Assembly (NCBI RefSeq): GCF_900172275.1
Contig: NZ_FWFT01000001.1
Span: 372,001-436,000, forward strand
Source: Pseudooctadecabacter jejudonensis
GTDB lineage: Bacteria > Pseudomonadota > Alphaproteobacteria > Rhodobacterales > Rhodobacteraceae
Length of the DNA stretch: 64,000 nucleotides
Reading direction: 5' to 3'
Below, piece after piece: positions 18,959-27,488 of the stretch (positions are counted from its first letter, which is position 1; each line of letters begins with the position of its first letter). The notes beneath the pieces are model-generated. The model was not told where the DNA came from and did no database searches. It was given only the letters and a program-made list of their open reading frames with translations. The position numbers and the translations under genes were made by a program.

Positions 18959-19666
18959 ATGACACAGCACATTTCCTCCGCTTTTGATCGTGACCTAGAG
19001 ACGTTGCAGGCGCTGGTCGTCAAGATGGGCGGCCTTGTCGAAAACGCGATCCTTGAAGGCGCCAAAAGCCTAGAGGCCCGCGACATCGACGGTGCCAATG
19101 CCGTGCGCAAAGGCGACAAGGTCATCGATGCCCTTGAGGAACAGATCAACGAAGAGGCCGCGCGTGTCATCGCCCTGCGCGCGCCCGTGTCCAAGGATTT
19201 GCGGACACTGCTGTCGGTTCTGAAACTGGCCTCCAACCTTGAACGCATGGGCGATTACGCCAAAAACATGGCCAAACGCACGCCCATTCTGGCCGAGATG
19301 CAGCCCATCAATGGCACCGACGCTGCCCTGCGCCGCATGTCAAAAGAGGTGCAGTCAATGCTGTCTGACGCATTGGACGCCTATGTGCGGCTTGATGCGG
19401 ATCTGGCCGAGGCCGTGCGCCAGCGCGACATGGATGTGGACCAGATGTATAACGCGCTGTTCCGCGAATTCCTGACCTTCATGATGGAAGACCCGCGCAA
19501 CATCACTGCCTGCATGCACATGCATTTTATCGCCAAAAACGTGGAACGCATGGGCGATCTGGTGACGAACATGGCCGAACAGGTGATCTATATGGTGACC
19601 GGTGAAATGCCCGATGAGGACCGCCCAAAGATGGACAGCACCGCCGCCGCACGCACAGGACAGTAA
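18959..19666 (+). CDS. phoU: Phosphate signalling protein PhoU
   Basis: PhoU couples the Pst transporter to PhoR and represses the Pho regulon when phosphate is plentiful. The 235-residue all-helical protein carries the two repeated PhoU motifs: DKVIDALEEQINEEAARVIALRAP followed by LERMGDYAKNMAKR, and DQMYNALFREFLTFMMEDP followed by NVERMGDLVTNMAEQ. The repeated ERMGD segments bind metal clusters. ATG at 18959 has AAGGAG six bases ahead. phoB starts two bases after the phoU stop, so the two should be made together. Confidence 0.96.
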   Translation: MTQHISSAFDRDLETLQALVVKMGGLVENAILEGAKSLEARDIDGANAVRKGDKVIDALEEQINEEAARVIALRAPVSKDLRTLLSVLKLASNLERMGDYAKNMAKRTPILAEMQPINGTDAALRRMSKEVQSMLSDALDAYVRLDADLAEAVRQRDMDVDQMYNALFREFLTFMMEDPRNITACMHMHFIAKNVERMGDLVTNMAEQVIYMVTGEMPDEDRPKMDSTAAARTGQ

Positions 19667-19667
19667 G

Positions 19668-20354
19668 ATGTCAGACCAACCCCACGTCTTGATTGTTGAA
19701 GATGAACCCGCCCAACGCGAAGTCCTCAGCTACAACCTTGAGGCCGAAGGGTTCCGCACCACCAAGGCAGAAGACGGCGAACAGGGCCTCTTGATGGTCG
19801 AAGAAGACGCGCCGGACGTGATTGTGCTGGATTGGATGTTGCCCAATGTGTCGGGGATTGAGGTCTGCCGCCAACTGAAAAACCGCCCCGATACGCGCAC
19901 CATCCCGATCATCATGCTGTCTGCACGTTCAGAGGAGGTCGACAAAGTCCGCGGCCTTGAAACGGGCGCCGATGATTACGTGGTCAAACCCTATGCCGTG
20001 GCCGAACTGATGGCCCGCGTGCGCACACAGCTGCGCCGCGTGCGGCCCAGCACGGTGGGGCAGGTGCTGTCCTACGACGATATTCAGCTGGATTCCGAAA
20101 CCCACCGCGTCACCCGCGCAGACACCGAATTGAAACTGGGCCCGACCGAATTCCGCCTGCTGACGACGTTCATGGAAAAACCTGGCCGGGTCTGGAGCCG
20201 TGAACAGCTTCTCGACCGTGTGTGGGGCCGTGATATTTACGTGGACACGCGCACGGTTGACGTCCACATCGGACGGCTGCGCAAAGTGCTGACCAGCACA
20301 GGTGGCGAAGACCCGGTACGGACGGTGCGCGGGGCGGGCTATGCCTTGGGGTAG
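19668..20354 (+). CDS. phoB: Phosphate regulon response regulator PhoB
   Basis: PhoB is the DNA-binding response regulator that activates phosphate-starvation genes at Pho boxes. The 228-residue protein has a receiver domain with acidic pocket VEDEPAQ, phospho-acceptor Asp55 in VLDWMLPN and Lys in VVKPYA, then an OmpR-type winged helix with the recognition-helix region YVDTRTVDVHIGRLRKVL. It closes the pst operon, two bases after phoU, and ends next to a twin hairpin element. Autoregulation through the Pho box at 14114-14142 follows from the gene order. Confidence 0.96.
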   Translation: MSDQPHVLIVEDEPAQREVLSYNLEAEGFRTTKAEDGEQGLLMVEEDAPDVIVLDWMLPNVSGIEVCRQLKNRPDTRTIPIIMLSARSEEVDKVRGLETGADDYVVKPYAVAELMARVRTQLRRVRPSTVGQVLSYDDIQLDSETHRVTRADTELKLGPTEFRLLTTFMEKPGRVWSREQLLDRVWGRDIYVDTRTVDVHIGRLRKVLTSTGGEDPVRTVRGAGYALG

Positions 20355-20400
20355 CAAAAATTCACAGAATTTTTGTGCTCAAAGTCTCGATGAGACTTTG
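20355..20400. terminator. Twin-hairpin element, copy 1 (after phoB)
   Basis: Starts on the base after the phoB stop. Hairpin 1 is CAAAAATTC-aca-GAATTTTTG at 20355-20375; a four-base gap TGCT follows; hairpin 2 is CAAAGTCTC-gat-GAGACTTTG at 20380-20400. Both stems are perfect nine-base pairs with three-base loops, each opening with CAAA and closing with TTTG. No T tract follows. It lies between convergent phoB and the putrescine permease gene, so a bidirectional 3-prime-end signal is the simplest reading. The same geometry recurs at 46138-46183. Confidence 0.7.
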
Positions 20401-20406
20401 TCCGGC

Positions 20407-21222
20407 TCACCCACCCATCGCCTTTCTTTCATCCTCACGCGCCTTCAGAGCGCTGCGTCGTGAGATCAGCGAGGCGGTGATCACGCCAAGCGTCACCAGA
20501 AGGATCATGATCGTCGACAGGGCGTTGATCTCAGGCGTGACGCCAAGGCGCACGGCTGAAAAGATCTTGATCGGCAAAGTCGTGGACGATGGGCCCGAGG
20601 TGAAAGATGCAATCACCAGATCATCAAGGGACAACGTGAATGCCAACAGCCAGCCCGATATCACCGCAGGCAGGATGATCGGCAACGTCACGGAACGGAA
20701 CGCATCAAACGGCGTGCAGCCCAGATCCAGCGCGGCCTCCTCCAACGATTGATCAAAGCTCACAAGGCGAGACGTCACGACCACACTGACGTAACACATG
20801 GCAAAGGTCGTATGGGCCAGAACAATCGTCACCACGCCGCGATCCAACCCGATGGCGATAAAGAACAACAACAGTGACAGACCAGTGATCACCTCAGGCA
20901 TGACCAGCGGCGCGTAGATCATCCCCGAAAACAACCCACGCCCGCGAAACCGCCCCGCGCGCACCATGATATAGGCCGCCATGGTGCCCAATACCGTGGC
21001 CAGCGTCGACGACCAGAAGGCCACCTTGATCGTGACCCAAGCGGCGTCCAGAAACGCCTCATTCTGCCACAACTCACCATACCACTTCGTGGAAAAGCCC
21101 GCCCAGACGGTCACCAGACGACTTTCGTTGAAGCTGTAGATGATCAAGATCAGCATCGGCAGATACAGAAACGCGAACCCAAAGGTCAGCGCCGTTGCGT
21201 TGAACCACGAAAACCGCCTCAT
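20407..21222 (-). CDS. potI: Putrescine-type ABC transporter permease (PotI/PotC-like)
   Basis: Inner-membrane permease of a polyamine importer; 271 residues with about six helices. FGFAFLYLPMLILIIYSFNESR at the N-terminus and the EAA-loop segment LEEAALDLGCTPFDAFRSVTLPIILP are characteristic of the PotC/PotI family. It is the last gene of a four-gene minus-strand operon (binding protein, ATPase, two permeases) and overlaps the preceding permease gene by four bases. Convergent with phoB. Confidence 0.87.
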   Translation of the reverse strand: MRRFSWFNATALTFGFAFLYLPMLILIIYSFNESRLVTVWAGFSTKWYGELWQNEAFLDAAWVTIKVAFWSSTLATVLGTMAAYIMVRAGRFRGRGLFSGMIYAPLVMPEVITGLSLLLFFIAIGLDRGVVTIVLAHTTFAMCYVSVVVTSRLVSFDQSLEEAALDLGCTPFDAFRSVTLPIILPAVISGWLLAFTLSLDDLVIASFTSGPSSTTLPIKIFSAVRLGVTPEINALSTIMILLVTLGVITASLISRRSALKAREDERKAMGG

Positions 21223-22319
21223 CTGTCCGCCTCCCTCTCGATCTGTTGGTTGCGTTGGAACAACACGATGGGAACGATCAGGATCAACAACAGCATCACC
21301 GCCACAGCGGAGGCGACAGGCCAGTCGCGGTTGTTAAAGAACTCTTCCCACAGCACTTTGCCGATCATCACCGTGTCCGACCCGCCCAATAGCGACGGGA
21401 TCACAAATTCGCCCAAGGTGGGGATGAACACCAGAAAACAGCCCGCGATCACACCCGGTTTGCTAAGGGGGGCGGTGATCAGCCAGAAGGCAGACAGGGC
21501 CGTACAACCCAGATCTTCGGCGGCCTCAACCAAGCTGTCATCCATCTTTTCCAATGCTGCATAGATCGGCAGCACCATGAACGGCAGGTACGTATAGACG
21601 ATGCCCACATAGACAGCGGCATTGGTGTTGAGGATCGTCAAAGGCTCAGAGATCACACCAAGGCCCAACAGAAACTGGTTCAGGTAGCCTTCGGTGCTCA
21701 GAATGCCGATCCAAGCGTAAACGCGGATCAGAAAGGACGTCCAGAACGGCAGGATGACCAACATCAGCAACGTGGGCCGCCAATGTTCCGGCGCGCGCGC
21801 CATACCGTAGGCAATGGGATACCCGATCAGCAGGGTGAAAAAGGTCGAAATAATCGCGATTTTCAGGGACGACAGGTAGGCTGCGAAATACAGGAAATCA
21901 GGGATGTCCACGAAGGCGCGCAGCTGCGGCAACAGCAGCGCCAGAACACCCACAATCACCGCCACATTCACCAAAGCCACCGCCAGCGCGGTCAATGCCG
22001 CCGCCGCCGTGTCAAAGAACCCGTTCGGCGTGTCCGGCACCAGCGCGCGGCGCACGCGGGGGTAGACGATGTTGAACATCACCACACACAGCGCGACAGC
22101 GGCAAAGGCCGCAACCACAGCACCGGCCCCGATGAACGCATAGTTCTCCAGATCGAGGCCGGACAGCATCGTCCAGAACCCGTCCTTCATCGTCGGCACA
22201 TAAGGCGGGATCGCCAGCGCGATATCGCTGAGAGAGATTTTCAGAACGATGCCAAAGGGCACCAAAAAGAAAATCAGCAGCCACGCATAGGGCAGGGCAA
22301 TCAGCAGGCGGCGTTTCAT
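21219..22319 (-). CDS. potH: Putrescine-type ABC transporter permease (PotH/PotB-like)
   Basis: The 366-residue permease begins MKRRLLIALPYAWLLIFFLVPF, typical of PotB/PotH, and has the EAA-loop VEAAEDLGCTALSAFWLITAPLS. An insertion with extra hydrophobic helices between residues of about 50 and 140 makes it longer than the E. coli proteins (near 300). ATG at 22319 is chosen; it overlaps the ATPase gene by four bases at one end and the other permease gene by four bases at the other, so all three are coupled. The longer frame to 22376 runs into the ATPase coding sequence and is not needed. Confidence 0.87.
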   Translation of the reverse strand: MKRRLLIALPYAWLLIFFLVPFGIVLKISLSDIALAIPPYVPTMKDGFWTMLSGLDLENYAFIGAGAVVAAFAAVALCVVMFNIVYPRVRRALVPDTPNGFFDTAAAALTALAVALVNVAVIVGVLALLLPQLRAFVDIPDFLYFAAYLSSLKIAIISTFFTLLIGYPIAYGMARAPEHWRPTLLMLVILPFWTSFLIRVYAWIGILSTEGYLNQFLLGLGVISEPLTILNTNAAVYVGIVYTYLPFMVLPIYAALEKMDDSLVEAAEDLGCTALSAFWLITAPLSKPGVIAGCFLVFIPTLGEFVIPSLLGGSDTVMIGKVLWEEFFNNRDWPVASAVAVMLLLILIVPIVLFQRNQQIEREADR

Positions 22320-23461
22320 TCCGTCAACACCACGCCTGCGGTGTCCGTCCAGCTGAGGTAGACGTGATCCTCCCACGTCAGGTTCCGGCGGGAGATGCGG
22401 CGCGTGTTCGTCGCCTGCGCCTTTACAATCAGGCCGGGCGCGACCTCAACATGATAGGTGGAGATGTTGCCGAGGTACGCAATGTCGAGGATCTTACCCT
22501 CCATCACATTCGCGGCGTCTGGTTTTTCGGACGAAATCGCCACCTTTTCAGGGCGGATCGCAAATTGGACAGTGCTGGCCGCAGGGGGTGGCGTGTCCGA
22601 GGTGGCCTTGATCGGCTCTTCGGTCGCGGACCACTTGATCGCGACGTCCGTACCAGTACTGCCAGCCTCAACCGCGCCTTCGATCAGGTTCACGTCACCA
22701 ATGAAGTCCGCGACGTAAGCACTTGTTGGGGCTTCATAAATCTGATCCGGCGTGGCAACTTGGGCAAGGTTGCCATCGACCATGACGGCAACGCGGGACG
22801 CCACGGTCATCGCCTCTTCCTGATCGTGGGTGACGATCACAAAGGTCGTGCCTGTGGATTCTTGAATATCCATCAATTCAAACTGCGTCTCATGGCGCAG
22901 TTTTTTGTCCAGCGCGCCCAAAGGTTCGTCTAACAACAACAACTTAGGCGCCTTTGCTAAACTACGGGCAAGGGCCACACGTTGGCGTTGCCCGCCCGAG
23001 ATCTGATGGGGTTTGCGTTTTGCAAACTTGCCCAGCTGCGTCAGCTTCAGCATCCGCTCCACACGATCGCCAATCTGGTCTTTGGGCATGTCGGACCGCT
23101 TGAGGCCAAAGGCGATGTTTTCCCAAACCGTCAAATGCGGAAACAGCGCGTAGGACTGAAACATCATATTCACGGGCCGCTCATTTGGGGGCACCGGCCC
23201 AATATCGACACCATCAAGCAGGATTGTGCCCTCGGTCGGGGTTTCGAACCCCGCCAGCATGCGCATCAACGTGGTTTTGCCACAGCCCGAGGGGCCCAAA
23301 AGCGCAAAGAACTCCCGCGCGTAAATATCAAGGGTCAGATCATCAATGGCGGTGAAGTCGCCAAACCGTTTGGTAACGTTTTTGAACTGGATCAGGGGTG
23401 TTTCGCTGGGGTCATCCCACGGGGCAAACACCGCGTCAGGTCTGGGCTGCGCCATACGCAT
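22316..23461 (-). CDS. potG: Putrescine-type ABC transporter ATP-binding protein (PotG/PotA-like)
   Basis: The 381-residue ATPase shows Walker A LGPSGCGKTT, the FQSYALFPHLTVWENIAFGLK segment, signature ISGGQRQRVALARSL, Walker B LLLLDEPLGALD and a C-terminal TOBE domain. A start at 23455 (two codons in) is equally possible. It follows the binding-protein gene by 54 bases and overlaps the first permease gene by four. Together these make a complete importer whose substrate is indicated by the PotF-like protein. Confidence 0.9.
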   Translation of the reverse strand: MRMAQPRPDAVFAPWDDPSETPLIQFKNVTKRFGDFTAIDDLTLDIYAREFFALLGPSGCGKTTLMRMLAGFETPTEGTILLDGVDIGPVPPNERPVNMMFQSYALFPHLTVWENIAFGLKRSDMPKDQIGDRVERMLKLTQLGKFAKRKPHQISGGQRQRVALARSLAKAPKLLLLDEPLGALDKKLRHETQFELMDIQESTGTTFVIVTHDQEEAMTVASRVAVMVDGNLAQVATPDQIYEAPTSAYVADFIGDVNLIEGAVEAGSTGTDVAIKWSATEEPIKATSDTPPPAASTVQFAIRPEKVAISSEKPDAANVMEGKILDIAYLGNISTYHVEVAPGLIVKAQATNTRRISRRNLTWEDHVYLSWTDTAGVVLTE

Positions 23462-23515
23462 TCTTTCTGAAAAGTGCCCCGCGCCAATCAGGGAAAGGCG
23501 CGGGGGATCAAAGCC

Positions 23516-24604
23516 TTACTGGCCGGACTTAATGCGTGTCCACAACCGTGTCACATCACGCTGAACACGGGCCGGATAGGGGCGCGTGATATAGAGGTTT
23601 TCCAACGTGGCCTCATCTGGATAGACGGCAGGATACTCAAGGATCTCAGGATCAATGAACTCCTGTGCGGCCTCGTTGCCGCTGGCGTACCAAACATAGT
23701 TGGTGGCTGCGGCCGCATTCTGGGCGTCCAGAATGAAGTTGATGAAGGTGTGCGCAGCTTCAGGGTTTGGGGCATCCGCAGGGATTGCCATCTGGTCAAA
23801 CCACATCTGGGCGCCTTGAACGGGGATCGAATAGTCGATCTCGTGGCCGTTCTCGGCCTCAGCCGCGCGCAGCTGTGCCAGGAACACATCACCGGACCAG
23901 CCGACGGCCACACAGATATCCCCATTGGCCAGCGCGTTGATGTATTCCGAGCTGTGGAATTTCTGGATGTAGGGGCGCACGGCCGCGAACACGCCTTCGG
24001 CTTTGGCGATCACCTCAGGGTCATGGCTGTCGGGATCCTCACCGATGTAATTCAGCGCAGCGGGAATCATCTCGGTCGGTGCATCAAGGAAATAGACACC
24101 GCACTCCGCCAGCTTTTCCATATTCGCCGGATCAAACACCAGATCCCAGTTGTCGAAGGGCGCATCTTCGCCAAGGATTTCGGTCACTTTACCGATGTTA
24201 TAGCCGATGCCTGTGGTCCCCCACATGTAGTTCACCGAATACTCACCGTTCGGGTCATACTGATCGGTGCGGCCCTGGATCACGTCCCACAGGTTGTCGT
24301 GGTTGGGCAGCTGCGCAAGGTCCAGCGGCTGGAACGCGCCCGCAGTGATCTGGCGCTGCAGGAAGGTGGCAGACGGGACAACCACGTCATAGCCCGACCC
24401 GCCGGCCAGCAGTTTGGTTTCCAGCACTTCGTTGCTGTCGAACACGTCGTAGATCAGATCGATACCGGTTTCTTCCTCGAACTGTGTCAGCAGGTCTTCG
24501 TCGATATAATCGGACCAGTTATAAACGCGGACTTCGTCGGCAGACGCCATACCGGCCAGAAGGGCGGCGGCGGCAATGCCGGATGCAAAATGTTTGGTGG
24601 TCAT
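23516..24604 (-). CDS. potF: Periplasmic putrescine-binding protein (PotF-like)
   Basis: The 362-residue protein has a signal peptide (MTTKHFASGIAAAALLAGMASA) and then VRVYNWSDYIDEDLL, YDVFDSNEVLETKLLAGGSGYDVVVPS and FHSSEYINALANGDICVAVGWSGDV. These are the hallmark segments of PotF, including tryptophan and aspartate residues known to hold the diamine. The frame extends to 24697 but only the ATG at 24604 gives a signal peptide. It is the first gene of the importer operon and is divergent from a polyamine aminotransferase gene, supporting putrescine as substrate. Spermidine remains possible. Confidence 0.9.
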   Translation of the reverse strand: MTTKHFASGIAAAALLAGMASADEVRVYNWSDYIDEDLLTQFEEETGIDLIYDVFDSNEVLETKLLAGGSGYDVVVPSATFLQRQITAGAFQPLDLAQLPNHDNLWDVIQGRTDQYDPNGEYSVNYMWGTTGIGYNIGKVTEILGEDAPFDNWDLVFDPANMEKLAECGVYFLDAPTEMIPAALNYIGEDPDSHDPEVIAKAEGVFAAVRPYIQKFHSSEYINALANGDICVAVGWSGDVFLAQLRAAEAENGHEIDYSIPVQGAQMWFDQMAIPADAPNPEAAHTFINFILDAQNAAAATNYVWYASGNEAAQEFIDPEILEYPAVYPDEATLENLYITRPYPARVQRDVTRLWTRIKSGQ

Positions 24605-24653
24605 AGTGTTTCCCTGTTTTCGAACGCGCGGTTTACCCCGCTTGATAACTTTG

Positions 24654-24682
24654 ACTATGAAACCCACGCCGGTGATTTGCAA
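24654..24682 (-). promoter_or_regulatory. Candidate promoter for the putrescine importer operon
   Basis: On the minus strand TTGCAA (24682-24677) and CATAGT (24659-24654) are spaced by 17 bases, about 50 bases before the potF start. The divergent side of the same 197-base gap carries a perfect TTGACA at 24725-24730 with a poorer TAAGCT 16 bases on, which could serve the aminotransferase gene. Confidence 0.4.
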
Positions 24683-24801
24683 TATCGCGGCGATCACACC
24701 TGCACGTTGCGGCTTTCGTTTTGTTTGACACTGCGGCCCGCCCCAATAAGCTGCCGCAAACTTAGGCGCTTTGCGTCTGACCTCTCGCCAAGGAGTCCCC
24801 G

Positions 24802-26199
24802 ATGAACGTGATTTCCAACCACATGCCCACGGCTGACCTGCAACGCCTGGATGCCGCCCACCACATGCACCCGTTCACCGCTGGGTCAGAACTGGCCGAA
24901 AAGGGCGCGCGGGTGATCACATCGGCCAAAGGCGTTATGCTGACGGACAGCGACGGGCACCAGATTCTGGACGCCATGTCAGGGCTGTGGTGTGTCAACA
25001 TCGGCTATGGCCGCGAAGAGCTGGCCGAGGCCGCCGCCCGCCAAATGCGAGAGCTGCCCTACTACAACACGTTTTTCCAGACCACCCACGTCCCCGCGAT
25101 TGCGCTGTCCGCCAAACTTGCCGAAATCGCCCCACGGGATCTCAATCACGTATTCTACGCAGGCTCAGGGTCCGAGGCGAACGACACCAACATCCGCCTC
25201 GTGCGCCATTATTGGGCGCAAAAAGGCCAGCCGGACCGCAACATCATCATCAGCCGCACCAACGCCTATCACGGCTCCACCTTGGGGGGCGGGTCTTTGG
25301 GCGGCATGTCGGGCATGCAAAATCAGGGCGTGCCAGTGATCCCCGGCATCCATCACATCGACCAGCCCGATTGGTGGTCCGAGGGCGGGGACATGTCGCC
25401 CCATGACTTCGGCCTTGCCTGCGCCCGCCAACTGGAAGACGCGATCAAACAGCACGGCCCCGACCGCGTCGCCGCCTTTATCGGCGAGCCTGTGCAGGGT
25501 GCGGGCGGTGTCATCGTGCCGCCCGACAGCTATTGGCCTGAAATTCAGCGCATCTGCGACGACTATGGCATTCTGCTGATCGCGGATGAGGTGATCTGCG
25601 GGTTCGGACGCACGGGCCATTGGTTCGGATCAGACTATATGGGCATCCGTCCGGACATTATGACCATCGCCAAGGGCCTGTCGTCAGGCTACGCGCCCAT
25701 TGGTGGGTCGCTGGTCTGCGATGAGGTCGCTCAGGTCGTGAATGATGCGGGTGATTTCAACCACGGCTACACCTATTCGGGCCATCCGGTGGCCTGTGCT
25801 GTGGCGTTGGAAAACCTGCGCATTTTGCAAGAAGAACGCATCGTTGAGAATGTGTGCAATAAGATCGCCCCGTATCTGGCTGATAAATGGACACAATTGA
25901 CCGATCATCCCTTGGTGGGGGAAGCCAAGATCGTGGGCATGATGGGGTCCATCGCGCTGACGCCAGACAAGGCCGCCCGCGCCAAATTCAAGGCGGACGC
26001 GGGCACCGTGGGGCTGCATTGTCGGGGTCGGTGTTTCGACAATGGCCTTGTGATGCGCCATGTGGGCGACCGGATGATCATCGCCCCGCCGTTGGTCATA
26101 ACGGAAAGCGAGATTGATACGCTGATCGATCGGGCCGTTCAATCGCTTGATGAGACCTACGATCTGATCCGCGCCGAAGGACTTTATCAGGCCGCCTGA
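24802..26199 (+). CDS. Class III aminotransferase, probable putrescine-pyruvate transaminase
   Basis: The 465-residue PLP enzyme has YNTFFQTTHVPAIALSAKLA, the cofactor segment GSGSEANDTNIRLVRHYW, the IADEVICGFGRTG stretch with the PLP-ring aspartate and the Schiff-base lysine near residue 291 in TIAKGLSSGY. This subgroup includes SpuC and other omega-transaminases that convert putrescine to 4-aminobutanal (then pyrroline), as well as beta-alanine and taurine transaminases. Divergence from a PotF-type importer and a one-base overlap with an FAD amine oxidase gene point to putrescine. Confidence 0.85.
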   Translation: MNVISNHMPTADLQRLDAAHHMHPFTAGSELAEKGARVITSAKGVMLTDSDGHQILDAMSGLWCVNIGYGREELAEAAARQMRELPYYNTFFQTTHVPAIALSAKLAEIAPRDLNHVFYAGSGSEANDTNIRLVRHYWAQKGQPDRNIIISRTNAYHGSTLGGGSLGGMSGMQNQGVPVIPGIHHIDQPDWWSEGGDMSPHDFGLACARQLEDAIKQHGPDRVAAFIGEPVQGAGGVIVPPDSYWPEIQRICDDYGILLIADEVICGFGRTGHWFGSDYMGIRPDIMTIAKGLSSGYAPIGGSLVCDEVAQVVNDAGDFNHGYTYSGHPVACAVALENLRILQEERIVENVCNKIAPYLADKWTQLTDHPLVGEAKIVGMMGSIALTPDKAARAKFKADAGTVGLHCRGRCFDNGLVMRHVGDRMIIAPPLVITESEIDTLIDRAVQSLDETYDLIRAEGLYQAA

Positions 26200-27488
26200 T
26201 GGATCTGTTGACCGCCAATGACCGCCAGGGCGCCTATCCTGCGTCCTATTATGCGGCCACGGCCACGCCGCTTGACCCGTTTCCCACGGCCAAGGGCGCG
26301 ATCGCGTGCGATGTCTGCGTTGTGGGCGGCGGCTATTCGGGCCTGTCCGCCGCGCTGCATCTGGCGCAGGCGGGCATGGACGTGGTGCTGCTGGACGCAC
26401 AGCGGGTGGGCTTTGGCGCATCGGGACGCAACGGGGGCCAGGTGGGCACGGGCCAACGGATCGGACAGGACGATCTGGAAAAGATCGCAGGGTTGGAACA
26501 CGCCCGCGCACTTTGGGGTTTATCTTTGGAAAGCGTGCACTTAGTGCGCGATCTTATCGCAAAACATGACATGGCATGCGGCTGGTCTGATGGCATCATC
26601 GAGGCGGATCACCGCGCCAAATTCGTCCCCCACAGCCATGCCTACGCCGACAAATTGCGCACAGAGTATGACTACGACCTCATCCGTCCGATTGACCGTG
26701 AGGAAATGCGCAGCCTTGTCGGATCACCGGCCTATCACGGGGGCACTTTGGACATGGGGGGCGGGCATCTGCACCCGCTGCGCTATGCGCTGGGGCTGGC
26801 GCGGGCGGCACAGGATGCGGGCGTGCGGATCTTCGAAAACTCCAAAGTGATCGAAGTTAAGAACAACGCGAACGTCACCACGCAAGCTTCTGAAATAAAT
26901 GCGCAATATGTGGTTATGGGCTGCAATGGCTATCTTGGTGCCCTCAACGATACGGTCGCCACCCGTGTCATGCCAATCAACAACTTTATCGCGGCCACAG
27001 CACCCTTGGATGACCCCCGCGCCATCATTCGCGGCAACCACGCCGTGGCCGACAGCAAATTCGTCATCAATTATTTCCGCCTGTCCGACGACGACCGCCT
27101 GCTGTTTGGCGGCGGCGAAAGCTATGGCTACCGTTTCCCGCGCGACATCGCGGCGACGGTGCGCAAACCGATGTCCGAAATTTTCCCCCAACTCAAAGAG
27201 GTGCAAATCGATTACGCGTGGGGCGGCACGTTGGGCATCACGATGAACCGGCTGCCGCATTTCGCCCGGCTTTCGGACCGCGTGCTGTCCATCTCTGGAT
27301 ATTCGGGGCACGGGGTCGCGATGGCGACCTTGGGCGGCAAACTGGCCGCGGAGGCGGTGCAGGGCCAGGCAGAGAGGTTCGATCTGTTCTCAACGCTGCC
27401 CTCGCCGCGCTTTCCCGGGGGGCCGCGCCTGCGCACGCCGCTTCTGGCGCTGGCCATGATCTGGTACAGCCTGCGCGACCGGCTTTAG
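26199..27488 (+). CDS. FAD-dependent amine oxidoreductase (PuuB/OrdL-like)
   Basis: The 429-residue protein has the dinucleotide-binding motif VCVVGGGYSGLSAALHLAQAG, then FGASGRNGGQVGTGQR, the PuuB/DAO-family flavin segment, and a C-terminal ISGYSGHGVAMATLGGKL that closes the FAD site. Relatives oxidise gamma-glutamylputrescine or other secondary amines. Its ATG shares one base with the stop of the aminotransferase gene, so they are coupled. No gamma-glutamylputrescine synthetase gene is present in this window; direct oxidation of a polyamine product, or a synthetase encoded elsewhere, are both open. Confidence 0.85.
   Translation: MDLLTANDRQGAYPASYYAATATPLDPFPTAKGAIACDVCVVGGGYSGLSAALHLAQAGMDVVLLDAQRVGFGASGRNGGQVGTGQRIGQDDLEKIAGLEHARALWGLSLESVHLVRDLIAKHDMACGWSDGIIEADHRAKFVPHSHAYADKLRTEYDYDLIRPIDREEMRSLVGSPAYHGGTLDMGGGHLHPLRYALGLARAAQDAGVRIFENSKVIEVKNNANVTTQASEINAQYVVMGCNGYLGALNDTVATRVMPINNFIAATAPLDDPRAIIRGNHAVADSKFVINYFRLSDDDRLLFGGGESYGYRFPRDIAATVRKPMSEIFPQLKEVQIDYAWGGTLGITMNRLPHFARLSDRVLSISGYSGHGVAMATLGGKLAAEAVQGQAERFDLFSTLPSPRFPGGPRLRTPLLALAMIWYSLRDRL

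Noticed and set aside
23474-24805. Open frame of 443 codons on the plus strand
   Set aside because: Antisense to potF, which has clear family motifs on the other strand.
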